64,000 nt of DNA, taken from NCBI GenBank assembly GCA_016763315.1, contig JAESTZ010000006.1, positions 43,975 through 107,974 on the forward strand. The letters are read 5' to 3'. Origin of the DNA: Robiginitomaculum sp. (GTDB lineage: Bacteria > Pseudomonadota > Alphaproteobacteria > Caulobacterales > Maricaulaceae). This document shows, one piece after another, positions 18,025-28,510 of the stretch (within the stretch, counting starts at the first letter, position 1; every line of letters begins with the position of its first letter). The position numbers and the translations under genes are program-made. The notes under the pieces are model-generated. The model had not been told where the DNA came from. It ran no database searches and saw nothing but the letters and a program-made list of their open reading frames with translations.

Positions 18025-20103
18025 ATGGAACTTATGTTAGTGATCGGCGCAGGTATTCTGGCCATCATTTACGGTATTGTGCAAACAATGTCCTTGCTCA
18101 AAGCAAGCCCCGGAAATGAAAAAATGCAAGAAATTGCCAAAGCGATTCAAGAGGGCGCTAATGCCTATTTGAAACGCCAATACCTTACCATTGCCGCTGT
18201 TGGTGTTGTGGTGTTTGTTGGCCTCTTCTTTACGTTAGGCTTTTTGGTTGCCATCGGCTTTGTTGTCGGAGCGGTTTTATCCGGTCTGGCCGGGTTTGTT
18301 GGAATGCTTATTTCTGTACGGGCTAATGTTCGCACCGCAGAAGCTGCCAGCAAGTCACTTGCCGATGGTTTGTCGATTGCGTTTCGTTCCGGTGCTATAA
18401 CCGGAATGTTGGTTGCAGGCTTTGCTTTGGTTGGTGTTGCCGGCTACTATTACATGCTTACCGGCATGATGGGGCTGGAGCTTGGTTCGCGTACAGTGAT
18501 CAATGCTATGGTTGCGTTGGGTTTTGGTGCTTCCTTGATCTCGATCTTTGCCCGTTTGGGTGGAGGTATTTTTACCAAAGGCGCTGATGTCGGTGGTGAC
18601 TTGGTCGGTAAAATCGAAGCCGGTATCCCCGAAGATGATCCCAGAAATCCAGCAACTATTGCTGATAATGTTGGCGATAATGTTGGTGATTGTGCCGGCA
18701 TGGCTGCTGACTTGTTCGAGACTTATGCGGTTACCATCGTTGCTACTATGGTGCTGGCCTCGATCTATTTCACCGGAGAGCTACAAGCATCAATGATGTT
18801 GTTGCCATTGGCGATTGCCGGTGTTTGCATTATTACTTCGATCATCGGCACGTTCTTTGTTCGTTTGAGCAAGAATAGCGAAAACGTAATGGGTGCGCTG
18901 TACAAAGGTCTTATTGCCTCTGGTGCGTTATCTATTGTTGCGATTTATTTCGTGATCGGAAAAGTTTTACCAAATGGCATGGGTGCGGTTGAAAGTACAG
19001 ATTTTACTGGAATGGATTTGTTCTATTCCGGTCTTGTTGGCCTGGTCGTTACTGCGTTGATTGTTTGGGTTACTGAATATTATACCAGTACCAATTATCG
19101 TCCGGTACGTTCGATAGCTAAGGCTTCTGAATCTGGTCATGGTACCAATGTGATCCAGGGTCTTGCAGTTTCACTTGAATCAACTGCGCTTCCGGCCTTG
19201 ATTATCATTGCCTCTATTTTGAGCACGTACGCTTTTGCTGGTCTGTTTGGTATCGCTATTGCAGTTACCACTATGTTGGCTCTGGCTGGCTTTATTGTTG
19301 CGCTGGACGCATTCGGTCCGGTAACTGATAATGCTGGCGGTATTGCTGAAATGGCTGGTCTGCCAGAAGATGTGCGTAAAACCACTGATACGCTGGATGC
19401 TGTTGGTAACACTACCAAGGCCGTTACCAAGGGCTATGCCATTGGTTCTGCTGGTCTTGGTGCTCTGGTGCTGTTTGCGGCCTATACAGAAGACGTGAAG
19501 CATCTCTTGGGTGTTGAGCCGAACTTCTCACTGGAAAACCCGTATGTGATTGCTGGCCTGTTGTTTGGTGGTTTATTGCCATATTTGTTTGGCGGTCTTT
19601 CAATGATGGCTGTTGGTCGTGCTGCAGAAGCGGTAGTTGCTGAAGTTCGTCGTCAATTCCGTGAAATTCCCGGAATTATGGAATACAAAAATAAGCCTGA
19701 TTACGGCAAAGCTGTCGACATCTTGACCAAATCAGCGATCAAAGAAATGATCATTCCGTCAATGTTGCCGGTACTTTCTCCAATCGTTCTTTACTTCGCA
19801 GTAAACGCCTTTGCCGGACAAGAACAGGCATTGGCCGCATTAGGCGCAATGTTATTGGGTGTTATTGTCAACGGATTGTTCGTTGCTATTTCCATGACTG
19901 CCGGTGGTGGTGCTTGGGATAATGCCAAAAAATATATCGAAGATGGTGCGCATGGCGGTAAGGGTTCAGAAGCCCACAAAGCCTCTATCACTGGTGATAC
20001 TGTTGGTGATCCATACAAGGACACAGCAGGCCCTGCGGTTAATCCAATGATCAAGATTACCAATATTGTTGCTTTGTTGTTATTGGCAATCTTAGCCACT
20101 TAG
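18025..20103 (+). CDS. hppA: K+-independent proton-translocating membrane pyrophosphatase
   Basis: This 692-residue integral membrane enzyme hydrolyses cytosolic pyrophosphate and pumps protons. The pyrophosphate-binding motif appears as [19 protein letters not shown] (about residues 200-218), and a second acidic cluster [14 protein letters not shown] lies near residue 435. The subtype is readable: [10 protein letters not shown] places Lys465 and Thr468 at the positions that are Ala and Gly in K+-dependent enzymes, so this pump should not need K+. About 16 helices are visible. It sits alone with its own terminator downstream. Together with PPK2 at 28.6 kb, this organism seems to make use of inorganic phosphate energy carriers. 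Confidence 0.97.
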   Translation: MELMLVIGAGILAIIYGIVQTMSLLKASPGNEKMQEIAKAIQEGANAYLKRQYLTIAAVGVVVFVGLFFTLGFLVAIGFVVGAVLSGLAGFVGMLISVRANVRTAEAASKSLADGLSIAFRSGAITGMLVAGFALVGVAGYYYMLTGMMGLELGSRTVINAMVALGFGASLISIFARLGGGIFTKGADVGGDLVGKIEAGIPEDDPRNPATIADNVGDNVGDCAGMAADLFETYAVTIVATMVLASIYFTGELQASMMLLPLAIAGVCIITSIIGTFFVRLSKNSENVMGALYKGLIASGALSIVAIYFVIGKVLPNGMGAVESTDFTGMDLFYSGLVGLVVTALIVWVTEYYTSTNYRPVRSIAKASESGHGTNVIQGLAVSLESTALPALIIIASILSTYAFAGLFGIAIAVTTMLALAGFIVALDAFGPVTDNAGGIAEMAGLPEDVRKTTDTLDAVGNTTKAVTKGYAIGSAGLGALVLFAAYTEDVKHLLGVEPNFSLENPYVIAGLLFGGLLPYLFGGLSMMAVGRAAEAVVAEVRRQFREIPGIMEYKNKPDYGKAVDILTKSAIKEMIIPSMLPVLSPIVLYFAVNAFAGQEQALAALGAMLLGVIVNGLFVAISMTAGGGAWDNAKKYIEDGAHGGKGSEAHKASITGDTVGDPYKDTAGPAVNPMIKITNIVALLLLAILAT

Positions 20104-20126
20104 ATAAGTATACATATTACAAAGAA

Positions 20127-20157
20127 AAACGCCCCGGAGTAATTCGGGGCGTTTTTT
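20127..20157 (+). terminator. Intrinsic terminator after hppA
   Basis: A GC-rich hairpin (AACGCCCCGG with TCGGGGCGTT) with a short AGTAAT loop is followed by six T residues, 25 bases after the hppA stop. It lies between converging genes; the A-run on its left also allows a minus-strand role for the histidine kinase. Confidence 0.9.
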
Positions 20158-20177
20158 ATTTGGGTTAAATGTTTTTA

Positions 20178-22403
20178 TTATGCGCTAGCGGCTTTTTGCT
20201 GCTTGCTTTCGTTCATAGAACAATTGGTTCCGCAGGTTTGTTTTGCTGTTGCTCTAGCGATTGCTGTGAACAATACGCGCGCATCAATTGGTTTTGGAAC
20301 ATAATCATTCATGCCTATTTCCAAACACTCCTCGCGATCGCCGGCCATAGCATTTGCTGTCATGGCAATGACCGGAGTATTGGCGTTTGGCCCGCTTGAT
20401 GCTCGTAATTCCTTGGTAGTGGTAAGTCCATCTTTGCGTGGCATTTGAATATCCATCAAGATTAAATCAAAATGCTCTGTTGCTAGTTGTTCCAGTGCCT
20501 CAACACCGTCATTAGCAATAATCAGCTCATGTCCTAATGGTTTTAAGAACGCGGTTAGTACTTTTTGGTTAAGAGCATTGTCTTCGGCGGCCAAGATGCG
20601 CAATCTTTTAGACTTACCTTTGACTTTTGGTTTTTCTGGTTCGGACCGTTCCTCATTGCTCCAAGTTACGCAAGAAATGGCTTCGGCTTCTATGCAAAAG
20701 GTAAAGCATGTACCCTCGCCAAGGGTTGATGTTACGGAAATGCTACCACCCATTAGTGCTGCCAGTTTTTTGGATATTGCTAACCCAAGGCCTGTACCGC
20801 CAAATTTACGGGAAACCGATTTGTCTGCTTGTTCGAATGAAGTGAACAATCTAGATATAGCTTCTTGGCTAATGCCAACTCCGGTGTCACTAATTGCAAA
20901 TGAGATTTTTGCGCGGTCTTGTCCGGTTTCTTCGGCAGAAACCCGTAATTTCACTTCGCCTTTCGAGGTGAATTTCACTGCATTAGATAATAAATTATAG
21001 ATCACCTGTCTTATGCGAGTAATATCACCACGAATTACCGATGGGACATTATCGTCAATTTCACAGACAAAACCAATACCTTTGTCTTTTGCATTTGGTT
21101 CCCAAAGACGCTCCAACCGGTCAACAGCATGGCGCACATCAACATTGATCGTTTCAATTTCTAATTTGCCAGCTTCGATTTTGGATAGATCAAGAATATC
21201 GTTCAAAACCGTCATCAACATTTCGCCGCCGTCGGTAACCGAAGTGATATAATCTTTTTGTAGCGCGTTCAATTCAGTGCCTTTTAGCAATTGCGCCATG
21301 CCGAGAATTGCATTCATTGGCGTGCGTAACTCATGGCTCATCATGGCCAAAAACTCTGATTTAGCTTGATTGGCGCGATCGGCTTCTTCACGAGCCTCCA
21401 ACACATCGGTAATGTCACGGCGAATAGAAATGCATTCGATTATTTTCCCTGTACTGTCTTTAATAGGGGATATTGTGGTGTCACCCCAAAACAAAGTGCC
21501 ATCTTTTGCTTGGCTTTGGATAACCCCTGACCATACTTTACCCTGTTTTAGTACCGCACTCATATCTTCAAAAAACTCAAGAGGGTGATAACCGGAATCA
21601 AGCATTGTCAAATGTTTGCCGATTAGTTCTTTACGACTATAGCCGGTTTTTTTGCAATAAGCGTCATTAGCAGAAATCAGGTAACCGGCAGGGTCGCTTT
21701 TGGATACTAAAGCATGCTCATTTAGTGCTTGATGCATTGCGCTAAGGTTTGCGGCAGTGGTTTGCGATTTTTCTTTTTCTTCTATTGCTATTTGCTGCGC
21801 TTCTCTATGCTCTACAATAACGTTTTGCACCCACGAATAGGCCTTGTTGCTTGCTATGAAGAACATAACAGAAGAGCCGATCACAGTGATCATATTACCC
21901 AAGCTCATTGAGTGATCACCGAAATAAGAGTAAATAGGCAGAGCAAGCATGGGGATAATAAAAGGCGTTACTGCAGTGAAATACAATGATCGTGCTTGAG
22001 ACAGAAATACGCTGGCATGAACTAATGAGCCTCCAAACATTAAAACAGCAAATATTTGCCCGGAAGCCCCTCCTAATTGCCACATTATCACGCCGATTAA
22101 GCTAAAAGCTGTGGTTGATGCCCCAATAGTCATCATCGCCATAACTTTGGCTCTTTGAGGCGAAATGTTATGCTTTTTCATTTCACCAATGCGATTAAAC
22201 ACATAGGTGTCAGCCAGTGTGGTAAAGGCAATGCAACCCAGCCAACCCGCGATATATATTATTGGAATTGAAGGTGATGCGAGGATTGCCAGTGCGACTG
22301 AAAGAATGATCCTGCTTTTGCGTCCATCATTGCGACCTTTGGCTGCCCGTTGCATCTCAAGGTATAGCTGTTCTGTTGCTGGTCTTTTGCTCATTTGTGA
22401 CAT
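20178..22403 (-). CDS. Hybrid sensor histidine kinase with PAS and receiver domains
   Basis: This is a 741-residue membrane kinase. Residues about 30-195 hold six or so membrane helices in an unassigned sensor block. A coiled linker is followed by a PAS domain (about 225-335, ending in a PAC-type CISIRRDITD). The dimerisation domain has His357 (MMSHELRTPMN). The ATPase domain has the N box (YNLLSNAVKFT), DTGVGI and GGTGLGLAI. A receiver domain from about 602 has the phospho-acceptor Asp651 (LILMDIQMP). A Cys-rich tail follows (TCGTNCSM). No separate response regulator is nearby, so output is probably through a phosphotransfer protein elsewhere. The signal is unknown. Confidence 0.93.
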   Translation of the reverse strand: MSQMSKRPATEQLYLEMQRAAKGRNDGRKSRIILSVALAILASPSIPIIYIAGWLGCIAFTTLADTYVFNRIGEMKKHNISPQRAKVMAMMTIGASTTAFSLIGVIMWQLGGASGQIFAVLMFGGSLVHASVFLSQARSLYFTAVTPFIIPMLALPIYSYFGDHSMSLGNMITVIGSSVMFFIASNKAYSWVQNVIVEHREAQQIAIEEKEKSQTTAANLSAMHQALNEHALVSKSDPAGYLISANDAYCKKTGYSRKELIGKHLTMLDSGYHPLEFFEDMSAVLKQGKVWSGVIQSQAKDGTLFWGDTTISPIKDSTGKIIECISIRRDITDVLEAREEADRANQAKSEFLAMMSHELRTPMNAILGMAQLLKGTELNALQKDYITSVTDGGEMLMTVLNDILDLSKIEAGKLEIETINVDVRHAVDRLERLWEPNAKDKGIGFVCEIDDNVPSVIRGDITRIRQVIYNLLSNAVKFTSKGEVKLRVSAEETGQDRAKISFAISDTGVGISQEAISRLFTSFEQADKSVSRKFGGTGLGLAISKKLAALMGGSISVTSTLGEGTCFTFCIEAEAISCVTWSNEERSEPEKPKVKGKSKRLRILAAEDNALNQKVLTAFLKPLGHELIIANDGVEALEQLATEHFDLILMDIQMPRKDGLTTTKELRASSGPNANTPVIAMTANAMAGDREECLEIGMNDYVPKPIDARVLFTAIARATAKQTCGTNCSMNESKQQKAASA

Positions 22404-22490
22404 CCCGATAAACTGTTTGGTGATTGTTAAGGGGAAAAGGTAAAAAATAAGAAAATAAAGTGCTATATTACCGCATGTTTTTATTTTATT

Positions 22491-24074
22491 TTATCCGTAG
22501 ATGACGCTTGGCAACCAGGTGGCGAGTTGTGGAAAATATGCTACCAACATTAACACCAGTATTTGAATGCCAACAAAAGGTATTACGCCCTTATAGATAT
22601 GCATTGTTGTAACTTGTTTCGGGGCAACGCCGCGTAAGTAAAATAACGCAAAACCAAATGGCGGAGTTAAAAAGCTGGTTTGCAAATTAATCGCCATCAT
22701 TACCCCCAACCATACTGGATCAATACCCATTTGCAATAATATAGGACCAACAATCGGTACCACGACAAAAGTAATTTCGATGAAATCCAAAAAGAATCCC
22801 AAGGCAAACATCAATACCATTACCAATATTACCGCACCTGTGGGGCCAAATCCATTTTGGGTAAGAAATGCGGCCACAGTCTCGTCACCGCCAAGACCAC
22901 GAAACACCAGTGAGAACAAAGTAGCTCCGATAAGTATCACAAACACCATCGAGGATATTTGCGCGGTACTGCGGCTAACTTGGTGAACTATTCTTGACGG
23001 CCAAAGTCGCAAAATTGCATTTGCGACACCAATGATGATGACCGCCAATAACCCAAAAGCAAAAACAATAGCAAATTGTTCCGATAAACTATTGCTGTCC
23101 CGGCCTAAGCGTAGATCAATTGTCTGGCTAAGGATTAGTATGGCAATTAAAGCCGCCGCTGCTGCTAACACCAATAGTTTACTTTTTTGACTGCCGGTGT
23201 TTACCCGATAGCCGGCCAATAATGTCGCGCCAAGCGCACCAAGAGCTGCGGCATCAGTAGCGGTGGCAATACCGCTTAAAATTGATCCTAATACCGCAAA
23301 TATAAGTGCTAATGGTGGGAATAATGCAAATGTGACCTCTTTAAACGACGTGGTTTCACCTTCTTCCCTCGGGATTGCCGGTGCTGATTGCGGTCGTACG
23401 ATAGCAACAAAAATCACCCATAAAATATATAATAAAACCAAAAGCAGTCCCGGTATCATCGCTCCGGCAAACAAATCGCCAACCGAGATGGTTTTTGGCG
23501 AAAACAGTCCTTGTGCCCGTTGCGCCGTGGCATAGGCGTTCGACATCACATCGCCCAATAATACCAAAACAATCGATGGCGGTATTATTTGCCCTAAAGT
23601 GCCAGAGGCGGCAATCGAGCCAGTGGCCAATTCCGGTGAGTATCCGCGTTTTAACATGGTAGGTAATGCCAACAAACCCATGGTGACTACGGTTGCGCCG
23701 ACAATGCCGGTAGATGCAGCCAATAATGCTCCGACCAGTATCACTGATATTCCCAAACCACCGCGTATAGTGCCGAACAATTTGCCCATGGTTTCAAGTA
23801 AGTCTTCGGCGATTTTTGAACGCTCCAGCATTACCCCCATAAATACAAATAACGGCACAGCAATCAGAACTTGCCGGGTCATAATCCCGCCATAGATACG
23901 GTTGGGAAAGGCCAATAACATCGCTGCATCAAAATGACCGCTTGCTATGCCTATTCCTGCAAAGCCCAATGCTACTCCGGCCAAGGTAAAGGCCACCGGG
24001 TAGCCCGCCAATAAAAACAGTATTGCTACCGCAAACATCAGCATATCGAGGTTCTGCAGCAAGAAATCAATCAT
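22491..24074 (-). CDS. dctM: TRAP transporter large permease subunit
   Basis: This is a membrane protein of about 527 residues with roughly 12-14 helices of the DctM family, the ion-coupled permease of a tripartite TRAP importer. Recognisable elements are AFPNRIYGGIMTRQVLIAVPLFVFMG, read here in parts (NRIYGG, PLFVFMGVMLE), GTLGQIIPPSIVLVLLGD and FLTPPFGFALFYLRGVAP. A longer frame from 24302 adds 76 residues of non-membrane sequence inside dctQ, so the ATG at 24074 is chosen; it shares one base with the dctQ stop (TAATG). A poorly conserved insertion with two extra helices lies between the halves (about residues 250-330), usual in the extended, 2-oxoacid-type group. Confidence 0.92.
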   Translation of the reverse strand: MIDFLLQNLDMLMFAVAILFLLAGYPVAFTLAGVALGFAGIGIASGHFDAAMLLAFPNRIYGGIMTRQVLIAVPLFVFMGVMLERSKIAEDLLETMGKLFGTIRGGLGISVILVGALLAASTGIVGATVVTMGLLALPTMLKRGYSPELATGSIAASGTLGQIIPPSIVLVLLGDVMSNAYATAQRAQGLFSPKTISVGDLFAGAMIPGLLLVLLYILWVIFVAIVRPQSAPAIPREEGETTSFKEVTFALFPPLALIFAVLGSILSGIATATDAAALGALGATLLAGYRVNTGSQKSKLLVLAAAAALIAILILSQTIDLRLGRDSNSLSEQFAIVFAFGLLAVIIIGVANAILRLWPSRIVHQVSRSTAQISSMVFVILIGATLFSLVFRGLGGDETVAAFLTQNGFGPTGAVILVMVLMFALGFFLDFIEITFVVVPIVGPILLQMGIDPVWLGVMMAINLQTSFLTPPFGFALFYLRGVAPKQVTTMHIYKGVIPFVGIQILVLMLVAYFPQLATWLPSVIYG

Positions 24075-24724
24075 TAGATTAACTCCGTTACTGCTTTGGC
24101 TGCCGGTAACGGTTGGCCAATTAGCTGTAATGTTCCGCGTAGGATTTGCGCCGAACCCTGAAATAACATCAGTATAGCAAAGGCTGGAATAGTTGTTTTT
24201 AACAGATATACCAATTGCAATCCGTCGGCTTCTGGCGAGCCTTCGAGTACTTGCCATGAAGTGGCTATAAAGCTTTGCGATACAATCAATATGGTCAAAC
24301 ACATAGGGATCAGGAAGAAAAATGATCCCAAGATATCAATGATCGATTTTTGCTTTTGATTTAGCCTTGAAAAGAATACATCAACCCGTACGTGGCCATT
24401 GTGTAGCAAGGTGGCTCCAGCGGCGAACAAAAATAAAGCTCCATGCATATAAATCACCGCTTCTTGCCCCTTTAACGACCCGACACCAAACACATATCTA
24501 CCAACAACTAAAGCGGCTGTTAGTAACACCATGGCCAGAGCAAACCATTTTACTATCTCGATCAGTATTTCATTAAACCGATCAACAGTGACTACTAATT
24601 TTCCAGCCCAAATAAATGATTGCCGATTAAGCTGTTGCCATTTAGTGCTAACTAACAGCCAAATAGCCATTAGCACTAATGGATTAAATGCCAATAATAT
24701 CCAGTAAAAATTTAAGTTACTCAC
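24074..24724 (-). CDS. dctQ: TRAP transporter small permease subunit
   Basis: This 216-residue protein carries the four-helix DctQ domain, seen in WFALAMVLLTAALVVGRYVFG and the stretch with GHVRVDVFFSRLNQKQK that is typical of the family. It is longer than usual (about 170) because of an extra N-terminal helix (residues 1-25). It assists the large permease in a TRAP system that takes up an organic acid using the sodium gradient. The start overlaps the dctP stop (ATGA at 24721-24724) and its stop overlaps the dctM start, so all three are coupled. Confidence 0.9.
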   Translation of the reverse strand: MSNLNFYWILLAFNPLVLMAIWLLVSTKWQQLNRQSFIWAGKLVVTVDRFNEILIEIVKWFALAMVLLTAALVVGRYVFGVGSLKGQEAVIYMHGALFLFAAGATLLHNGHVRVDVFFSRLNQKQKSIIDILGSFFFLIPMCLTILIVSQSFIATSWQVLEGSPEADGLQLVYLLKTTIPAFAILMLFQGSAQILRGTLQLIGQPLPAAKAVTELI

Positions 24725-25848
24725 AAGTCGCGCACTCGTAAATAACCACCATCACCATATTGGCTCATGCGCTTTGCGCCGCTTAAGGCTGACATATAGC
24801 TGTCATAAATTTTCTTGGTGGTTGGATCGGAGTTCCCAATGTCTGATAAAACATCTTTTGTGACATTGCCTAAGATTCGCCAAATATCATCAGAGAAAGT
24901 GCGCATTTGTACACCATGTTCATCTACCAAGGTTTTTAATGCCTGTTGGTTTTCCCAATTATATTGCGACATTGATAGGGTGTTTTCCTGATTACAGGCA
25001 GTTTTAATTGCGAAGCGCTCGGCATCGCTAAACGAATTCCAGACATCAAGATTTACACCCAGGGACAGGATCGGACCTGGCTCGTGAAAGCCCGGGCCAT
25101 AATAATAAGAAGCCTCCCGATAAAACCCGAAAGCCAGATCATTCCATGGGCCAACCCATTCTGTGGCATCAATTGCACCGGATTGTAATGCTTGATAAAT
25201 CGCACCCCCGGCCAGTAACTTTGGTACGCCGCCAACGGCCTTGATCACATCACCACCAAAGCCGGGTATTCGCATTACCAGTCCACGAAAATCGTCAATA
25301 GTGTTGATTTCTTTTTTGAACCAGCCCCCCATCTGTGATCCGGTGGAGCCGCCAGCCATCGACACAACATTAAATTGTTTCGACAAATCCTGCCATAACT
25401 CATTGCCGCCACCAAATTCCATCCATGACATGGCTTCGATACTGGTCATTCCAAACGGGACTGCGGAGAAAAAAGCAAACCCTTTGGACTTGCCTTGCCA
25501 GTAATATTCTGTGGCGTGATAAATATCGGCAGCTCCAGAAGATACTGCGTCAAATTCCTGATGTGCCGGCACCAATTCGCCAGCACCAAATAGCTTGATC
25601 TGTAATGATCCTTCGGTGAGCTTCTCGACTGTTTCGGCAATTCGTTCTGCAGCCGTTCCCAAACCGGGAAATTGCGGTGGCCAAGAGGTGACCATGTTTA
25701 AATGTCGGGTCTTCTTAAGATTAACCGCAGGGCTAGCTGGTGTGTCATTTCCTGAGGATTGTTCATTTGCACCAGAACAGCTGGCGATTAGCCCGCTAAG
25801 TCCGATACCGCCAGCAGCAAGTAGTTTTCGTCGATCAAGTTTTTTCAT
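24721..25848 (-). CDS. dctP: TRAP substrate-binding protein, TakP-like (2-oxoacid type)
   Basis: This is a 375-residue periplasmic receptor. The N-terminus combines a twin-arginine-like DRRKLLAAGG with a lipobox-like IASC (Cys about residue 24), so it is exported through Tat or anchored as a lipoprotein. Family features are VTSWPPQFPGLGTAAERIAE, FGAGELVPAHQEFDAVSSG, VPFGMT, and the region around GGWFKKEINTIDDFRGLVMR with the Arg that binds the ligand carboxylate. These resemble TakP, which binds 2-oxoacids such as pyruvate; the ligand here is inferred. The ATG overlaps the bpt stop (ATGA), an unusual link between uptake and protein turnover genes. Confidence 0.88.
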   Translation of the reverse strand: MKKLDRRKLLAAGGIGLSGLIASCSGANEQSSGNDTPASPAVNLKKTRHLNMVTSWPPQFPGLGTAAERIAETVEKLTEGSLQIKLFGAGELVPAHQEFDAVSSGAADIYHATEYYWQGKSKGFAFFSAVPFGMTSIEAMSWMEFGGGNELWQDLSKQFNVVSMAGGSTGSQMGGWFKKEINTIDDFRGLVMRIPGFGGDVIKAVGGVPKLLAGGAIYQALQSGAIDATEWVGPWNDLAFGFYREASYYYGPGFHEPGPILSLGVNLDVWNSFSDAERFAIKTACNQENTLSMSQYNWENQQALKTLVDEHGVQMRTFSDDIWRILGNVTKDVLSDIGNSDPTTKKIYDSYMSALSGAKRMSQYGDGGYLRVRDL

Positions 25849-26576
25849 TTAATATGTTCCCCTAAAATTTCCCAATTATTCCCTTGTAATATCTGTAAAG
25901 GAGTAAACTGGTTTTTGTAATTCATTTTTTGACTTTTCTGCACCCAAAAGCCTAAATAAAGATATGGCTGTTTCGATAATTTGGCTCGATTGATATGATC
26001 AATGATCATGAACATGCCTAATGAGCGCTTGGCAAAATCCGGATTAAAAAAGCTATAAACCATTGAGGGGCCGTCACTAAGTTGATCTATCAATACAGAT
26101 GCCAATAGTTTTCCGTCGCTATCTCGATAATCGACCAGTTCGGTAGCAACGGAAGTTTCTTCTATCAATTCGGCAAAGTCGTTTTCGTCCATTCCTTCCA
26201 TTCCGCCAGAAGCATGTCTTGCGGACAGGTATTTGGAGATCAGTGCATAGTGTTCCTTGTCTGCGATGGGGGGGATAACCTGGCGTATCAAGTCCTGGTT
26301 TTTGCGGGCAATGCGTCTTTGTGATCGTGAAGGGTGGTAGTCGTCAACCATTACTCGACATGACTTGCATGCATCACACGACTGGCAAGCCGGGCGGTAA
26401 GAGATGTTCTGGGCACGACGAAACCCGATTAAAGTTAGCGTGTTATTTAACTCGCGGCCATCGGACTTAGCCAGATAGGTAAAGAGTTTTGTTTCTTCAC
26501 GGTCTGCTAGATAAGGACACGGAGCCGGTGCGGTTAAAAAGAATTGTAATTGTTTAGGGTTTATGGGGTAAGTCAC
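25845..26576 (-). CDS. bpt: Aspartate/glutamate leucyltransferase (Bpt, N-end rule)
   Basis: This is a protein of about 243 residues of the arginyl/leucyl-tRNA protein transferase family. It adds leucine from Leu-tRNA to proteins with N-terminal Asp or Glu, marking them for ClpS/ClpAP. Motifs: PCPYLADREETKLFTYL, GFRRAQNISYRPACQSC with the Cys-x2-Cys-x2-Cys-x2-Cys cluster (CQSCDACKSC), and the GNAT-like SYLYLGFWVQKSQKMNYK type end (LYLGFWVQ, KMNYK). The GTG at 26576 is taken as start since GGGGT lies seven bases upstream; a TTG at 26588 in frame is the alternative. It follows the SLC13 gene by one base and overlaps dctP. Confidence 0.9.
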   Translation of the reverse strand: MTYPINPKQLQFFLTAPAPCPYLADREETKLFTYLAKSDGRELNNTLTLIGFRRAQNISYRPACQSCDACKSCRVMVDDYHPSRSQRRIARKNQDLIRQVIPPIADKEHYALISKYLSARHASGGMEGMDENDFAELIEETSVATELVDYRDSDGKLLASVLIDQLSDGPSMVYSFFNPDFAKRSLGMFMIIDHINRAKLSKQPYLYLGFWVQKSQKMNYKNQFTPLQILQGNNWEILGEHIK

Positions 26577-26577
26577 C

Positions 26578-28416
26578 TTACACCCCAAGAAAGTATGGAG
26601 CTGCTAGCGCAAAAGTCAGCCATAACAGCAAAATCAACGGGACACCAACTCTGGCATAATCAATAAATTTATAATGCCCCGGCCCCATGACTAATAAATT
26701 TGTCTGATAAGCTATCGGCGTGGCAAAGGAGCAATTAGCAGCATATATTACTGTAAGCACTGCCGCCACTGCCAGCTTGCTTTGTTCGTCTGGTGTGCTG
26801 GCAAAACTCTCGGTGGCTCGCACTGCAATCGGCGCAAACAACACCGCAGTGGCGGCGTTTGACAACACATTGGTTAAAACTGCAACCACCCCGAATAAGC
26901 CAATAAACAACCCAATTACCCCATAAGGTGCGGCTAATTCTACGGCAGTCTGGGCAATAAGGTCGGCACCACCAACAGCTTGCAATGCGCCGCCCATGGC
27001 AAATGCTGCGCCGATAAGTAAGAATATACGTAAGTCTAATGAGCGCACAGCTTGGCGCATATTTAGGCAATTAGTAGCGATCATGGCAATCGCCCCGGCC
27101 AGCGCCGCATGTAGTATTGGCAATAATCCGGTGACAACCAATATTATAATTGCCGCAAAAATCAGTCTGGCGATAATCGCCCGGCGGATATCCGGTACTT
27201 CGCTCATTGACCATAATAGTACCAATAAGTCGCGGTCGTGCCGCAAAGCACGTAGGTCTTTACGCGCTCCGAAAATCAACAAATCATCACCAGCTTGCAA
27301 GCGAATGGAAGCCAATGGTTTACGTACCATTTGCGCTTTACGCTCGATACCTAAAACAATACAGCCGGTACGAGAGCGAAACCCGGTCGAGGCTAGGCTT
27401 TGCCCGACATAGCGGCCATTAGGTGAAACCACTGCTTCGGTTAGAGCTAATTCTCCTTCTGGGTTATCTTCGGTTTCTTTGGCGCCGGTGTTGAGCATGG
27501 AATTAAGCAAGCTGGCATCGGATTTCAGCAGGTCTGATAAGGCGCTTCTAGTAGCGGCAATGGTCAATATGTCACCGGCCTGTAATGCCGCTTCGTCGGA
27601 AAAAGGCGGCAAGAATTTTATCTTACCTCTTTGTACCATTCGAACCGTAACCGAGGTCAGGTCAGGAAACATGCCTGCCACCGGTTTATCCCCTTCGTGC
27701 GAATGTCCGGGAGTGATTTCGATTTGCGCTATATATTGTCGTCCGGTTCCGCTGGCGTTTTCTGGCGGCACGCGCTCTGGCATTAATTTTCGACCAATTG
27801 TCGCCAGATAAACTAGACCCACTGCGGCCAGAACCAGCCCCATTGGAGTTTGCGTGAAAAAGCCAAGTTCAATGTCCGTTTCTTGCGATAAAACATCAGC
27901 CACCAGTAAATTGGTCGAGGAACCAATCAAGGTGATCATGCCGGCCAATATGGAAACATAAGAAAGTGGCATCATAACTTGTGACGGCGAAGTGCCAACT
28001 TTGGCGGCGATTGACGCCAATACCGGAATGAACATTATCACTACTGGGGTATTGTTAATAAAAGCACTGATTAACATCACAAAGAAAAATAATGCCAAAA
28101 TAGTTAGAATCGGCTGTTTATCGTGCATATTGGCTAAAAACCGCGATGGGCCTTCCATAGCACCGGTTTGGAAAATTCCTTGGCCAACCACCAATAAAGC
28201 CAAAATGGTGATCAATGCGGGATTTGCAAAACCCGATAGAATATCACTTGCGCCAAAATCAGCGCCGGCAACTGGTAGAATTTGAAAGAATATCAGGAAG
28301 AAAACAATTGCGGCAATCGAGACAATTTCAATGGAAAACCGTTCCATTGCGTACATCACAACAATAATGATGACGGCAGTACTGATTATCAGTAATTGTA
28401 ATATCTCTAATGTCAC
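26578..28416 (-). CDS. SLC13/DASS-type permease with two TrkA-C domains
   Basis: This 612-residue membrane protein has two halves of helices (about 1-205 and 410-610) around a soluble middle. The middle holds two TrkA-C (RCK-C) domains (about 225-300 and 315-395), seen in the repeated pattern FSDEAALQAGDILTIAAT and SIRLQAGDDLLIFG. The membrane part shows ALLVVGQGIFQTGAME, SAFINNTPVVIMFIPV and GSSTNLLV, the signatures of the SLC13/CitMHS sodium-coupled anion group. Substrates in this subfamily include sulfate and dicarboxylates; the one here is unknown. It heads the run of five same-strand genes through dctM. Confidence 0.88.
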   Translation of the reverse strand: MTLEILQLLIISTAVIIIVVMYAMERFSIEIVSIAAIVFFLIFFQILPVAGADFGASDILSGFANPALITILALLVVGQGIFQTGAMEGPSRFLANMHDKQPILTILALFFFVMLISAFINNTPVVIMFIPVLASIAAKVGTSPSQVMMPLSYVSILAGMITLIGSSTNLLVADVLSQETDIELGFFTQTPMGLVLAAVGLVYLATIGRKLMPERVPPENASGTGRQYIAQIEITPGHSHEGDKPVAGMFPDLTSVTVRMVQRGKIKFLPPFSDEAALQAGDILTIAATRSALSDLLKSDASLLNSMLNTGAKETEDNPEGELALTEAVVSPNGRYVGQSLASTGFRSRTGCIVLGIERKAQMVRKPLASIRLQAGDDLLIFGARKDLRALRHDRDLLVLLWSMSEVPDIRRAIIARLIFAAIIILVVTGLLPILHAALAGAIAMIATNCLNMRQAVRSLDLRIFLLIGAAFAMGGALQAVGGADLIAQTAVELAAPYGVIGLFIGLFGVVAVLTNVLSNAATAVLFAPIAVRATESFASTPDEQSKLAVAAVLTVIYAANCSFATPIAYQTNLLVMGPGHYKFIDYARVGVPLILLLWLTFALAAPYFLGV

Positions 28417-28510
28417 CCCATATCCTTTACGTGCATTTAAGTTACTCGAATCAAGAGTAGCAGAAAATTCGGTTTTGTTATCCCCTTGGCAGGGAATTTA
28501 TGGTTTATAC

